From contig JAYREU010000049.1 in NCBI GenBank assembly GCA_041908765.1, positions 1 to 12,054 on the forward strand: DNA of 12,054 bases, written 5' to 3'. Within the stretch, counting starts at the first letter, position 1; each line of letters begins with the position of its first letter. The stretch is from CAYUST01 sp041908765. Lineage in GTDB: Bacteria; Patescibacteriota; Gracilibacteria; Absconditabacterales; Absconditicoccaceae. The notes beneath the pieces are model-generated. The model was not told the DNA's origin and did not search any database. It was given only the letters and a program-made list of their open reading frames with translations. Position numbers and translations under genes: made by a program. This document shows positions 1 to 6,300 of this stretch, in pieces.

Positions 1-20
1 CCTGTTAACTGTAACTGCAT
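1..20 (-). CDS. Possible 5' end of a further gene (partial)
   Basis: An ATG at 18-20 on the minus strand opens a frame reading Met-Gln-Leu-Gln-Leu-Thr before the window ends. It lies 43 nt downstream of the L17 stop. It is preceded by the same pyrimidine-rich leader seen before other genes here (CTTTTTATTCC, with 13 nt to the ATG). Six codons cannot identify a product, so the call rests only on leader and spacing. Confidence 0.25.
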
Positions 21-63
21 TGTGGAAACCAAAGGAATAAAAAGAACTAATGAGTAGATATGC

Positions 64-450
64 TTACATTAACTTCACCAATACTTGCATCGCGTTGTCA
101 CCAGCTCTTGGTGTCGTCTTGTAATCAACTACAAATCAAGCTTTCTTGCCTGCTGATGTGTATTTGGGTACAAGTTCATTGACTGCCTTCTTGCCTGCAA
201 CTTCCGTATACAAAGTGGTTTTAGCCAATCTGATAGCCTGTCTCGTTGCGTCTGCTGCTGCATAACGACTACTGAATCCTACCATTCTCGAGAAAAATCT
301 GTCAGCCCATGACTTGAGGACTTTAGCTCTCTTGGGAGTAGTAACGATTTGCCCGTGCAAGACCAAACTTGTGAGCAAGTTTCTGATCACATTGGTCTCC
401 TTTTGTACTCAGGTTTGCAATTCTAGCAACCTGTTAAACTTATGTCTCAT
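64..450 (-). CDS. rplQ: 50S ribosomal protein L17 (bL17), code 25
   Basis: bL17 is a large-subunit protein near the exit of the nascent-peptide tunnel. The frame is 128 codons plus TAA. It opens MRHKFNRL, has the family block RNLLTSLVLHG then TTPKRAKVLKSWADRF, and closes with GFVVDYKTTPRAGDNAMQVL, the conserved L17 C-terminus (compare RAGDNAPMAYIEL in E. coli). Two in-frame TGA codons, at 409-411 (codon 14) and 136-138, are read as Gly. The second falls on the conserved Gly of the final strand. Under the standard code the protein would lose both its conserved start and its C-terminal strand. The ATG at 448-450 gives the canonical MRHK start. It is last in the alpha-operon order, 39 nt after rpoA, and shares a CTTTGTTGTATT leader string with rpoA. 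Confidence 0.95.
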
Positions 451-489
451 GACTACCAAATACAACAAAGTAAAATTGAGGTCTATAGT

Positions 490-1485
490 TTATCCTTGCA
501 AGTTTTTGCCCATATTGTCCAATGAATCCACGATTTCATCTACTGCTTTCCTTCCAATTCCTTTCATACTGAGGAGCTCTGATTTTCTCTTCTTCTCCAA
601 GTCTTCAACGTACAAGATCTCATTTTTGATAAGTGCATTTCTTGTTCTTTCACTCAACGGAAGTGCATCAATAGGAATCGTTTTGATATTCATGTCTTCT
701 GCCATCTTCTCAGTGCTTTCTACGATGTCGTAGTAATCTACCAATAATGATTTATCAATATATGCATCGTCAAAGATGAAGAGTTTAGCATACGAAGAGA
801 CTACTTCACCCGCGAAAGAAAGGAGTTCTTTGGGGCTGATGGTGGGAGCGATTGACTTGACGGTCAAAAGCAGTTGATCTTTGCTACCTCCAGAGAAGTC
901 ATCAATCACTTCTTTGACATCATACATGACGTAGTCTACTGCCTTGAAGTCATTGTCTATCAAGAGCAAGTTGACATCACTGTCGTCCTTTTTCTCTTCA
1001 CGAGCTCTCAAGAACTCGATCGTATAATATCCATATCCTTTTTCTAATCTGAACTCAGCCACAAACTCGGTAGTATTATCTGCAATCTCGAGAAGGTAAA
1101 CATCTGCATTGAGCAACTCAACTCCAGAAGGGAGTTTGAGGTCTGCTGCAGTATAGATACCTGCTCCCTTGAATCTTTGAGAGATCCATTGTTGTTGTTC
1201 AACATTTTGATCAATCGTGAAACGCAAGTTTTTGAAATTGAGCATAATATCGATCACTGACTCCTTGATGCCATCAAGTACATGATACTCATGAGAAACA
1301 CCTTTGATCTTGAGACCCGTAATTGCGCCACCAGCGCTATATCCCAAGATTGCTCTTCTCAAAGCATTACCTAACGTATGACCAAAACCTCTTGGTAAAT
1401 ATCTCACATCAAAAAGCGTGGTAGTAGCATCAATCTCATCAACAACAATCTTCGGCGTTCCAATAAACTTTTGGATATCAAGCAT
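490..1485 (-). CDS. rpoA: RNA polymerase alpha subunit
   Basis: RpoA dimerises to seed RNA polymerase assembly, and its C-terminal domain contacts UP elements and activators. The 331-residue length is normal for the family. The N-terminal domain shows YLPRGFGHTLGNALRRAIL at about residues 30-48 (the dimerisation helix) and GVSHEYHVLDGIKESV at about 63-78. The C-terminal domain, from about residue 270, has LSERTRNALIKNEILYVEDL and the helix-hairpin-helix SMKGIGRKAVDEI. The Arg of LSERTRN lies where E. coli has the DNA-contacting R265. There is no TGA codon despite more than 20 glycines. It sits between rpsD and rplQ as in most bacteria, 29 nt after the S4 stop, with a T-rich leader instead of a Shine-Dalgarno sequence. 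It ends with TAA. Confidence 0.97.
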   Translation of the reverse strand: MLDIQKFIGTPKIVVDEIDATTTLFDVRYLPRGFGHTLGNALRRAILGYSAGGAITGLKIKGVSHEYHVLDGIKESVIDIMLNFKNLRFTIDQNVEQQQWISQRFKGAGIYTAADLKLPSGVELLNADVYLLEIADNTTEFVAEFRLEKGYGYYTIEFLRAREEKKDDSDVNLLLIDNDFKAVDYVMYDVKEVIDDFSGGSKDQLLLTVKSIAPTISPKELLSFAGEVVSSYAKLFIFDDAYIDKSLLVDYYDIVESTEKMAEDMNIKTIPIDALPLSERTRNALIKNEILYVEDLEKKRKSELLSMKGIGRKAVDEIVDSLDNMGKNLQG

Positions 1486-1514
1486 GTCAATACAACAAAG
1501 AAATAAAACGGCAC

Positions 1515-2141
1515 CTATGCTCTCGCATAAAACTCAATCACTTGGAGCAAATCTACGGGGGCACTCACTTCTTCATTATTTGGCATATCAACTACTTCTA
1601 TCTCCAAGGTCTTTTTGTTGACCTTGAGCCAAGAAGGGATGACATGATTACCATTTGCCTGGAGAGGCATCGTTTGTACCAAAGGACTGTTATGTAATTT
1701 TGCTTTGAACGCTACAACATCACCTGCTTTGACAAAGTATGAAGGGATATTATGTTTGGTACCATTGAGCGTAAAGTGAGCATGAGTAACCATCTGTCTC
1801 GCTTGCATGATCGTTTGCGCGAACCCTGCTCTCAAGATAGTGACATCAAGTCTTCTTTCGAGGAATTGAAATGCTAACTTATCCTGTGCAACTCCTTGAG
1901 ATTTAGCAGATTTACCTGCTACATCAATCACGGTCTTTTTGAATTGTCTTTCGGAAAGTTGGTAAATTCTTTTCAAAACTTGTTTGTTTCTCAAAAGTTT
2001 GCCATACTCAGAATATCTTACATTGTTGGCACCATGTTGGCCAGGAAGTTTTCTATTCTTTTTGATGTCATACTTTTGTGGTCAAAACAAATTAATGCCT
2101 TCTCTTCTACAAAGTTTGTTTTTGGATCCTGTGTACCTCAT
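1515..2141 (-). CDS. rpsD: 30S ribosomal protein S4 (uS4), code 25
   Basis: uS4 is a primary 16S rRNA binder that starts assembly of the small-subunit body. The 208-residue frame opens with MRYTGSKNKLCRREGINLFG, then PQKYDIKKNRKLPGQHGA and SEYGKLLRNKQVLKRIY, the usual S4 N-terminus. The S4 RNA-binding domain follows (FLERRLDVTILRAGFAQT, ARQMVTHAHFTLNG). A single in-frame TGA at 2082-2084 (codon 20) is read as Gly. Under the standard code the first conserved 49 residues would be lost and translation would have to begin inside the protein. Only Cys11 remains of the cysteines in zinc-binding S4 forms. The stop is TAG. The leader is pyrimidine-rich (CTTTATTCTT, 12 nt before the ATG). The 105 nt before it, up to the S11 stop, holds no gene I can support. 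Confidence 0.96.
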
Positions 2142-2246
2142 AAAATAGGAAATAAGAATAAAGATGTGAGCATAGCCTCCCGCCAGATTACATCCTCCCT
2201 AGCAAACGAATAACGCATGTAGGGCTGGGGTAAGACATGTAAACTA

Positions 2247-2669
2247 TTAATTTCTCTTGGGTCTTTTTCTCTTGCAACCACCGAACTGCAATGGGGTATC
2301 TTCTTTGATGGCAGTGATATCGATACCACCTACATCATTGATGCCTTTGAAAACGCCGTCTCTACCCATACCCAAACCTCTAGCAACGATGATTACTTCT
2401 TTGAGGCCAGATTGTTCTTTGGCTTCTTTCATAATCTCTCTCGTCAAGACTTCGGCAGCATAGGGAGTACTTTGTTTGGTTCCCTTGAAACCAACATGGC
2501 CTGTACCACCGCCTGCTACTTTGTTGCCTTGCATATCTGTCAACGTCACGATAGTGTTGTTGAATGAGGTATGCACGTGCAAAACACCAGCAGACAATTT
2601 AATTGCCTTCTTTTTTTTCTTGGGAGCGCCTTTGGTAGCGGCAGGTTTAGCGACAGCTTTTGTAGCCAT
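2247..2669 (-). CDS. rpsK: 30S ribosomal protein S11 (uS11)
   Basis: uS11 sits on the small-subunit platform near the E site. The 140-residue protein has a Lys/Ala-rich N-terminal tail (about 1-24). The family core follows: GVLHVHTSFNNTIVTLTD, GGGTGHVGFKGTKQSTPYA, ARGLGMGRDGVFKGI and the C-terminal DTPLQFGGCKRKRPKRN. Length is slightly above the usual 125-130 because of the tail. There are about 20 glycines and no TGA codon. It lies between rpsM and rpsD as in the standard alpha operon. No Shine-Dalgarno sequence precedes the ATG; the leader contains CTTTTTACTC and is AT-rich. It ends with TAA. Confidence 0.97.
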   Translation of the reverse strand: MATKAVAKPAATKGAPKKKKKAIKLSAGVLHVHTSFNNTIVTLTDMQGNKVAGGGTGHVGFKGTKQSTPYAAEVLTREIMKEAKEQSGLKEVIIVARGLGMGRDGVFKGINDVGGIDITAIKEDTPLQFGGCKRKRPKRN

Positions 2670-2705
2670 AATAATTACAAGGAAATCGAGTAAAAAGGGG
2701 AACGA

Positions 2706-3083
2706 TTATTTCTTGAGCACTGGTCTCACTCTTGCTCTTCCGAGGAGTTTCTTAGCCGTTTTGGCATGTCTAATAGTTCTTTGACCTCTGACTGGCAAAC
2801 CGAGATTGTGTCTCATACCTCTGTAGCATTTTACTTCTTTGAGTCTTTTGATACTAGAAGCTACCTCTCTTCTGAGGTCATTTTCTACTACCATATTATC
2901 TTTGATCTCATCGCTAATTGCTTTGATTTCTTCTTCGGTAAGATCTCTTACTTTCTTCTCGAGAGGAATCTGCAATTTAGTAAGGAGAGTTCTAGATTTG
3001 GGTAGACCAATACCAAATACCATGGTAAGACCAATCCAAATTGCTTTCTTATCAGGGATCACATGACCTTGCAGTCTAAACAT
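2706..3083 (-). CDS. rpsM: 30S ribosomal protein S13 (uS13)
   Basis: uS13 is a small-subunit head protein that contacts the P-site tRNA and forms the B1 intersubunit bridges. The 125 residues match family length. The start MFRLQGHVIPDKKAIWIGLT is followed by FGIGLPKSRTLL (usual GIG motif). The end has CYRGMRHNLGLPVRGQRT and a basic tail RARVRPVLKK, where the usual form is RGLPVRGQRTKTNARTRKG. No TGA codon occurs. It follows rpmJ by 27 nt; the spacer reads TTTTATTTTGTTGTTACC on the coding strand, with no Shine-Dalgarno match. The stop is TAA. Confidence 0.96.
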   Translation of the reverse strand: MFRLQGHVIPDKKAIWIGLTMVFGIGLPKSRTLLTKLQIPLEKKVRDLTEEEIKAISDEIKDNMVVENDLRREVASSIKRLKEVKCYRGMRHNLGLPVRGQRTIRHAKTAKKLLGRARVRPVLKK

Positions 3084-3110
3084 GCTTGTGGAGGTAACAA
3101 CAAAATAAAA

Positions 3111-3227
3111 TTATCACTGTCTTTGCTTATGCTTGACGTTCGCTTTGCATATAACGCGCAATATACCCTTTCTTCTAATAGTTTTGCAATGATTACACAT
3201 CTTTTTGACAGAAGATCTCACTTTCAT
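3111..3227 (-). CDS. rpmJ: 50S ribosomal protein L36 (bL36), code 25, ending TGA-TAA
   Basis: bL36 is the smallest large-subunit protein, a zinc-ribbon protein near the L7/L12 stalk base. The frame is 38 codons plus TAA: MKVRSSVKKMCNHCKTIRRK, then GILRVICKANVKHKQRQ and a last codon TGA read as Gly. Zinc ligands Cys-x2-Cys, a later Cys and His are all present (CNHC, ICK, KHKQ). The C-terminal tripeptide Arg-Gln-Gly is nearly invariant in L36. The adjacent TGA (3114-3116) and TAA (3111-3113) therefore read as Gly then stop, not as a double stop. The gene is too short for most ORF callers. It lies in the common infA-rpmJ-rpsM order, with a CTTTATTCTT leader 15 nt before the ATG. Confidence 0.95.
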
Positions 3228-3272
3228 GGTACACAAGCTAACAAGAATAAAGAGGGGAAAAGGGACACAGGA

Positions 3273-3500
3273 TTATCTTTGTATTGATCTATACACGATA
3301 CGTCCTTTGGTGGGCTCGTAGGGATTGAGTTCAATCTTGACGGCATCACCGGGGATGATTCTAATGTTGTGCTTCTTCATTTTGCCAGCAGCATACGCTT
3401 CGATTTGCATATCCATATCTTTGATCATTACGAGGTATTTACCACCGCCAACCACTTCGGTCACGACGCCTTCTACTTCAATAACATCACTATTTGACAT
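3273..3500 (-). CDS. infA: Translation initiation factor IF-1
   Basis: IF-1 is an OB-fold protein that occupies the ribosomal A site during initiation. The 75-residue frame begins MSNSDVIEVEGVVTEVVGGG and contains MQIEAYAAGKMKKHNIRI and PGDAVKIELNPYEPTKGRIV, which match the family consensus (GKMRKNYIRILPGD, LSPYDLTRGRI). I chose the ATG at 3498-3500 because the DVIEVEG block normally starts about 5 residues from the N-terminus. The open frame continues upstream, but those codons belong to the end of rplU. The start overlaps the rplU stop by 11 nt (3490-3500), which suggests translational coupling. The stop is TAA. Confidence 0.95.
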   Translation of the reverse strand: MSNSDVIEVEGVVTEVVGGGKYLVMIKDMDMQIEAYAAGKMKKHNIRIIPGDAVKIELNPYEPTKGRIVYRSIQR

Positions 3501-3816
3501 TCGTAACGATACTATCAATAGCTAAAACCGTCTGATGAGGTCTGAAGCCCTTGGTCTTTTGGTATCTTTTCTTGCCTTGGAATTTGAACGCGGTGACCTT
3601 TGGCCCACGACGTTGCAACTTCACTTCGGCTTTGACCTCACTACCAGCAAGATAGGGAGCTCACATATGTACTGCCCCACCCGTTGCATCGAATGTACAA
3701 AGGACGGTAGGGAAACTTACTTTGGCTCCCACCTCCTGATCGATATGGTCAACAATAATCTCGTCGCCTTGTTTGACGATTCGCTGATGACCTTGTATTT
3801 CTACCACTACATACAT
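3490..3816 (-). CDS. rplU: 50S ribosomal protein L21 (bL21), code 25
   Basis: bL21 binds 23S rRNA in the large subunit. The 108-residue frame begins MYVVVEIQGHQRIVKQGDEI, has VGAKVSFPTVLCTFD and HMGAPYLAGSEVKAEV, then KVTAFKFQGKKRYQKTKGFR, the basic L21 C-terminal motif (compare KFRRRKHYRKQQGHR). One in-frame TGA sits in the middle (HM-TGA-APYL). It coincides with the conserved Gly of the family's ..IGVPFV.GG strand, and under the standard code the gene would be split in two. The ATG at 3814-3816 matches the usual MYAV start; an in-frame ATG three codons upstream is possible. The usual partner rpmA (L27) is not next to it; infA overlaps its end instead. It stops with TAG and has a CTTTATTCTTG leader. 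Confidence 0.93.
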
Positions 3817-3859
3817 GTCTAACATCTACACAAGAATAAAGAAAAAGGAATATAATTGT

Positions 3860-4123
3860 TTAAATTTTCATACCAAGATGTGCAAGCATACCGAACTTCT
3901 TTTTGTTGCTCTTGTAAGCAGCAGAAACGATTGCTTTCATTCTTTTGTATCTTCTTGCACTTGGAAAGGCGTATGCTACGAACTTCCTGTACCATTTGGT
4001 ACCGTAGTGCTCTTGCTTTTTAGCCGTATCAATCACGTGAGAAGACCAAAGCTCCTTTTTGTAAAAAGCGATAAGTCTTTCGTTGGTGTGTAAATCACCT
4101 GTCTTGTAAACTGTGAAGCCCAT
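3860..4123 (-). CDS. Small basic protein, possible divergent bS21 (30S ribosomal protein S21)
   Basis: This 87-residue, Lys/Arg/Tyr-rich protein is encoded in the ribosomal island between tRNA-Leu and rplU. I do not recognise it with certainty. The spacing of NERLIAFYKKELWSSHVID, then KKQEHYGTK and later SARRYKRMKAIVSA, resembles the bS21 pattern (aLRRFKR..ekaGvl.e.RRReFYeKP...R.R.Ka). An extra segment of about ten residues (WYRKFVAYAFP) lies between the Tyr block and the Arg block. bS21 is a late 30S protein near the anti-Shine-Dalgarno end of 16S rRNA. It has no TGA codon, signal or membrane segment. It stops with TAA and its leader is CTTTTTATCTT, 12 nt before ATG. It could instead be a lineage-specific ribosome-associated protein. 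Gene reality is strong from context; the name is tentative. Confidence 0.7.
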   Translation of the reverse strand: MGFTVYKTGDLHTNERLIAFYKKELWSSHVIDTAKKQEHYGTKWYRKFVAYAFPSARRYKRMKAIVSAAYKSNKKKFGMLAHLGMKI

Positions 4124-4167
4124 AGTAACAAAATGAAGATAAAAAGAATATGAAGTTATAGTGGTCT

Positions 4168-4251
4168 TGCCGAGAGCCGGAATCGAACCGGCACTCCGTC
4201 TCCAGAGGCGGATTTTAAGTCCGCTGCGTCTACCAATTCCGCCATCCCGGC
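4168..4251 (-). tRNA. tRNA-Leu(UAA)
   Basis: The 7-bp acceptor stem GCCGGGA/TCTCGGC closes on one G-U pair, with discriminator A73. The anticodon stem is GCGGA/TCCGC around loop CTTAAAA, giving anticodon TAA. A class II variable arm and the T-loop TTCGATT follow. No CCA is encoded. It lies 4 nt after the rplT stop and 44 nt before the bS21-like gene, so it is probably cut out of the ribosomal-protein transcript. Confidence 0.95.
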
Positions 4252-4255
4252 AACT

Positions 4256-4606
4256 TTATTTTTTGGTAACTGACATATATATATGATCAAACACCTCCGG
4301 GAACGCCACTGCTATATTCGAAAGCACTTTTCTATCTAGGTTGTTGTGTTGCTTTCTCATCGTACCCATAAATGCGCTATAGGTAGTACCTTTGGATCTG
4401 AGTACTGCATTGAGTCTTTCAATCCAGACGCTTCTGAACGTTCTCTTTTTGAGTTTTCTACCTCTGTATGAGTTCATACCCTGTTTGATCAGCGCTAACC
4501 TGATCTGTTTGTAGACGGTACTTCTTCCCAAGCGGAAACCTTTTGCTCTGGTAGCAAATTTTCTATGTTTTCTGTGTCTTGCGAACCCGTTACTTACTCT
4601 TACCAT
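4256..4606 (-). CDS. rplT: 50S ribosomal protein L20 (bL20)
   Basis: bL20 is a large-subunit assembly protein, and in many bacteria it represses its own infC-rpmI-rplT operon. The 116-residue protein has the basic N-terminus MVRVSNGFARHRKHRKFATR then AKGFRLGRSTVYK. The core is YRGRKLKKRTFRSVWIERLN with SAFMGTMRKQHNNLDRKVLS and AVAFPEVFDHI, as in the family. No TGA codon occurs. It follows rpmI by 41 nt, with CTTTTTATTCC in the spacer, and its TAA stop is 4 nt from the 5' end of tRNA-Leu. I did not find an obvious L20-binding leader structure by eye. Confidence 0.97.
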   Translation of the reverse strand: MVRVSNGFARHRKHRKFATRAKGFRLGRSTVYKQIRLALIKQGMNSYRGRKLKKRTFRSVWIERLNAVLRSKGTTYSAFMGTMRKQHNNLDRKVLSNIAVAFPEVFDHIYMSVTKK

Positions 4607-4647
4607 AGCGACAAATATAATTTAGGGGAATAAAAAGATAACCTATT

Positions 4648-4851
4648 CTATCTCATTTTATCAGCAATCAATGACGAGATTCTCTTAGCATCTGCCCAGA
4701 AAAGCTCTTTACCAAACTTGTGTTTTTTGGTAGCTCTTCCTTTGTTAGTCAAGAGATGGCTTCTACATGTCTTGCTATGTCTCAACTTACCTGTTTTGGT
4801 AACCTTGAATCTTTTGGCTGCAGCCTTGTTGGTCTTCAATTTCATCTTCAT
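4648..4851 (-). CDS. rpmI: 50S ribosomal protein L35 (bL35)
   Basis: bL35 is a small basic large-subunit protein. The frame from the ATG at 4849-4851 gives MKMKLKTNKAAAKRFKVT, the family start (compare MPKMKTNKAAAKRF), then TGKLRHSKTCRSHLLTNKG and a basic tail ending DKMR, 67 residues in all. A second in-frame ATG at 4843-4845 is almost as good. A third at 4897-4899 has a real AGGAG 6 nt upstream, but using it would add 16 residues that overlap the end of infC. I prefer 4851 because it starts 4 nt after the infC stop and gives family length. It stops with TAG and has no TGA codon. Confidence 0.9.
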   Translation of the reverse strand: MKMKLKTNKAAAKRFKVTKTGKLRHSKTCRSHLLTNKGRATKKHKFGKELFWADAKRISSLIADKMR

Positions 4852-4855
4852 CAAC

Positions 4856-5548
4856 CTATTTTTTAGACAATAAAACGAGCGTATATCCAAATATTTCATC
4901 CTTAACTCCTAATGATTTACCATGAGTAATAAGTTGTTGTTCGATATCAATGAACTTGACACGAACATGTTCCTTATATGCTTTTTCTCTTCACTTGAGG
5001 ACCGCCATCATTTTGACACTGTAGCCATCTTCTAGAAACTCTTGGGCTTTTTTGATCTTGAGTGCGAGGTCATTGTCTCCAATACCATACCCAAACTTAA
5101 TTTCTTTTTGGCCTTTCTGCTTCTGCTTCTTCTTTTTGTCTGTTTCTTCTTTCTTTTTGTCGTACATGTACTTACCAAAGTCAACAATCCTAGCAGTAGC
5201 AACCTGTTCCTCTGGGTTGTACCCCATCTGAACGAGATCTAGTCCTTGTTCCTCCGCCATACTCAATGCTTTGAGTCTGGGCAAAGGACCTACCTTTTCG
5301 CCAGCATCATCAATCAGTAAGATTCTCGGAGCCTTGATATCATCATTTTTGAAGACCTTCCGTTGTTTCTTCGCGAAGCCACCTCCTCCTGATCTTTGGT
5401 CAGATGACTGACTAGGACGAGCAGTTGCTGGGCGCGCAGGTCATGATGATCATGTTGGTCTAGGAGCTCATGATCTGGGAGCTCAGGGCCTAGGGGCTCA
5501 CGGTTTGGGTGATGTAGACCTAGTTGGTTTCGCACCAAACGACTTCAT
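4856..5548 (-). CDS. infC: Translation initiation factor IF-3 with Gly/Pro/Arg-rich N-terminal extension, code 25
   Basis: IF-3 blocks premature subunit joining and checks initiator tRNA. The 230-residue frame opens MKSFGAKPTRSTSPK, followed by a low-complexity stretch to about residue 57 containing GAPRPGAPRSGAPRP. The IF3-N domain is at about 70-140 (PRILLIDDAGEKVG, LSMAEEQGLDLVQM, ARIVDFGKYMYDKKK). The IF3-C domain is at about 147-230 (KEIKFGYGIGDND, EDGYSVKMMAVLKGREKAY, ending YTLVLLSKK). Six in-frame TGA codons are read as Gly: codons 17, 22, 27, 33 and 36 in the extension, and codon 186, which is the Gly of the near-universal (R/K)GRE motif. The start is the first ATG in the open frame, about 30 nt below a possible promoter. 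It heads the ribosomal island, stops with TAG and is followed by rpmI after 4 nt. Confidence 0.92.
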
Positions 5549-5574
5549 ACGACATCGAGAAGTAAAACTGGTAT

Positions 5575-5602
5575 ACTATAGAAAAGGTGTCTAAAAAAGC
5601 AA
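5575..5602 (-). promoter_or_regulatory. Candidate promoter for the infC-led operon
   Basis: On the minus strand TTGCTT (5597-5602) and TATAGT (5575-5580) are separated by 16 nt, a reasonable sigma-70-like pair. The inferred start lies around 5568, about 20 nt before the infC ATG. It lies inside the tRNA-Glu to infC gap. Read-through from the tRNA block is equally possible. Confidence 0.35.
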
Positions 5603-5638
5603 GACAAAACTTTCTGAAGTAACCATAATAAACACAAT

Positions 5639-5712
5639 CACCCCCAGCGGGGTTCGAACCCGCGATCTTCGCCGTGAGAGGGCGATGTCCTGGACCACTA
5701 GACGATGAGGGC
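5639..5712 (-). tRNA. tRNA-Glu(CUC)
   Basis: Acceptor stem GCCCTCA/TGGGGGT with discriminator G73, D-arm start GTCTAGTGG, anticodon stem TCGCC/GGCGA around loop CTCTCAC, giving anticodon CTC. T-arm is GCGGG/CCCGC with TTCGAAC. It has the usual Glu features apart from C34 instead of the universal U34, so it reads GAG only and implies that a tRNA-Glu(UUC) exists elsewhere. No CCA is encoded. Confidence 0.92.
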
Positions 5713-5715
5713 ATA

Positions 5716-5810
5716 AACCAAAGTTACAAAGCTATAAAGTTGCAAAATACAAAGCTCAGAATTGACATAATAGCTTTGAACTATGAAACTTTGGCATTTT
5801 GAGGCTTTGA
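5716..5810. repeat. Degenerate CAAAG/CTTTG inverted-repeat array 1 (tRNA-Glu/tRNA-Arg spacer)
   Basis: On the plus strand the left half carries CCAAAGTTACAAAGC, AAAGTTGCAAAA and ACAAAGCT. The right half carries the inverse words AGCTTTGA, AACTTTGG and GGCTTTG. The halves can pair imperfectly (CCAAAGTT with AACTTTGG, ACAAAGCT with AGCTTTGA). No ORF or known RNA is seen here. Arrays 2 and 3 in neighbouring tRNA spacers use the same vocabulary. Confidence 0.7.
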
Positions 5811-5811
5811 A

Positions 5812-5888
5812 TGGCACCCCCGCTTGGGATCGAACCAAGAACCTACAGCTTAGAAGGCTGTCGCTCTATCCAATTGAGCTACGGGAGC
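5812..5888 (-). tRNA. tRNA-Arg(UCU), CCA encoded
   Basis: Acceptor stem GCTCCCG/CGGGGGT with discriminator G73, D-arm GCTC...GAGC, anticodon stem ACAGC/GCTGT around loop CTTCTAA, anticodon TCT. T-arm is CTTGG/CCAAG with TTCGATC. The 3' CCA is encoded (5812-5814), unlike in the Glu, Tyr, Leu and Gly tRNAs here. Confidence 0.94.
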
Positions 5889-6055
5889 ATAAAGCAAATT
5901 AGCAAAGGAGCAAATAGACAAAGTACAAAGTTTAACAAGGAAACAAAGGTACAAATAATGAAGACATGATATTATAATTGGCGAATGTTTGTACTTTGCG
6001 GCTTTGCATTTTGAAACTTTGTCAAAGACGCAAAAAAAGGCTTGTCTTTTTTTAT
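5889..6055. repeat. Degenerate CAAAG/CTTTG inverted-repeat array 2 (tRNA-Arg/tRNA-Ala spacer)
   Basis: The left part repeats GCAAA and CAAAG words; the right part repeats TTTG and CTTTG words. CAAAGTACAAA at 5919-5929 and TTTGTACTTTG at 5988-5998 are perfect 11-bp inverses. The right half, TTTGTACTTTGCGGCTTTGC then ATTTTG, is closely echoed in array 3 (TTTGTACTTTGTGCTTTAC then ATTTTG). The spacer holds 336 nt without a gene (5889-6224). Beyond the array, 6056-6224 shows A- and T-runs but no RNA gene or convincing ORF that I can recognise. Confidence 0.7.
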
Positions 6056-6224
6056 CTTCTTCAATAACCGAAAAAAAAGGTAACTACATCCATAGATAGT
6101 GTAAGACAAGATAGCAGCCATCCTACTACTCCACGTCGTCTATGTACCTTGTAAGGGGGGTATATACCAAACGGACCAGGTCAGGAATATACAATAACAT
6201 ATATGAATGATCTCACAAAATTTA

Positions 6225-6300
6225 TGGTGGAGTCGAGGGGAGTCGAACCCCTGACCTCCTCGGTGCAAGCGAGGCGCTCTGCCAACTAAGCTACGACCCC
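6225..6300 (-). tRNA. tRNA-Ala(UGC), CCA encoded
   Basis: Acceptor stem GGGGTCG/CGACTCC contains the G3-U70 wobble pair that defines alanine identity; discriminator is A73 and CCA is encoded (6225-6227). Anticodon stem CCTCG/CGAGG surrounds loop CTTGCAC, anticodon TGC. T-arm is AGGGG/CCCCT with TTCGACT. Confidence 0.95.

Noticed and set aside
4648..4899. Longer L35 starting at the ATG 4897-4899 with an AGGAG upstream
   Set aside because: The extra 16 residues overlap the IF-3 C-terminal coding region, are not part of the L35 family, and the AGGAG is explained by IF-3 codons (Leu-Gly-Val).
5998..6045. Rho-independent terminator near the T-run after GACAAGCC on the minus strand
   Set aside because: No convincing GC stem precedes the T-run; the run seems part of the surrounding A/T-rich array.
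5972..6121. 49-codon minus-strand ORF (starts MAAILSYTIYGCS) in the tRNA-Arg/tRNA-Ala spacer
   Set aside because: Its second half is translation of the CAAAG repeat array, it matches nothing I recognise, and its length is expected by chance with only two stop codons.
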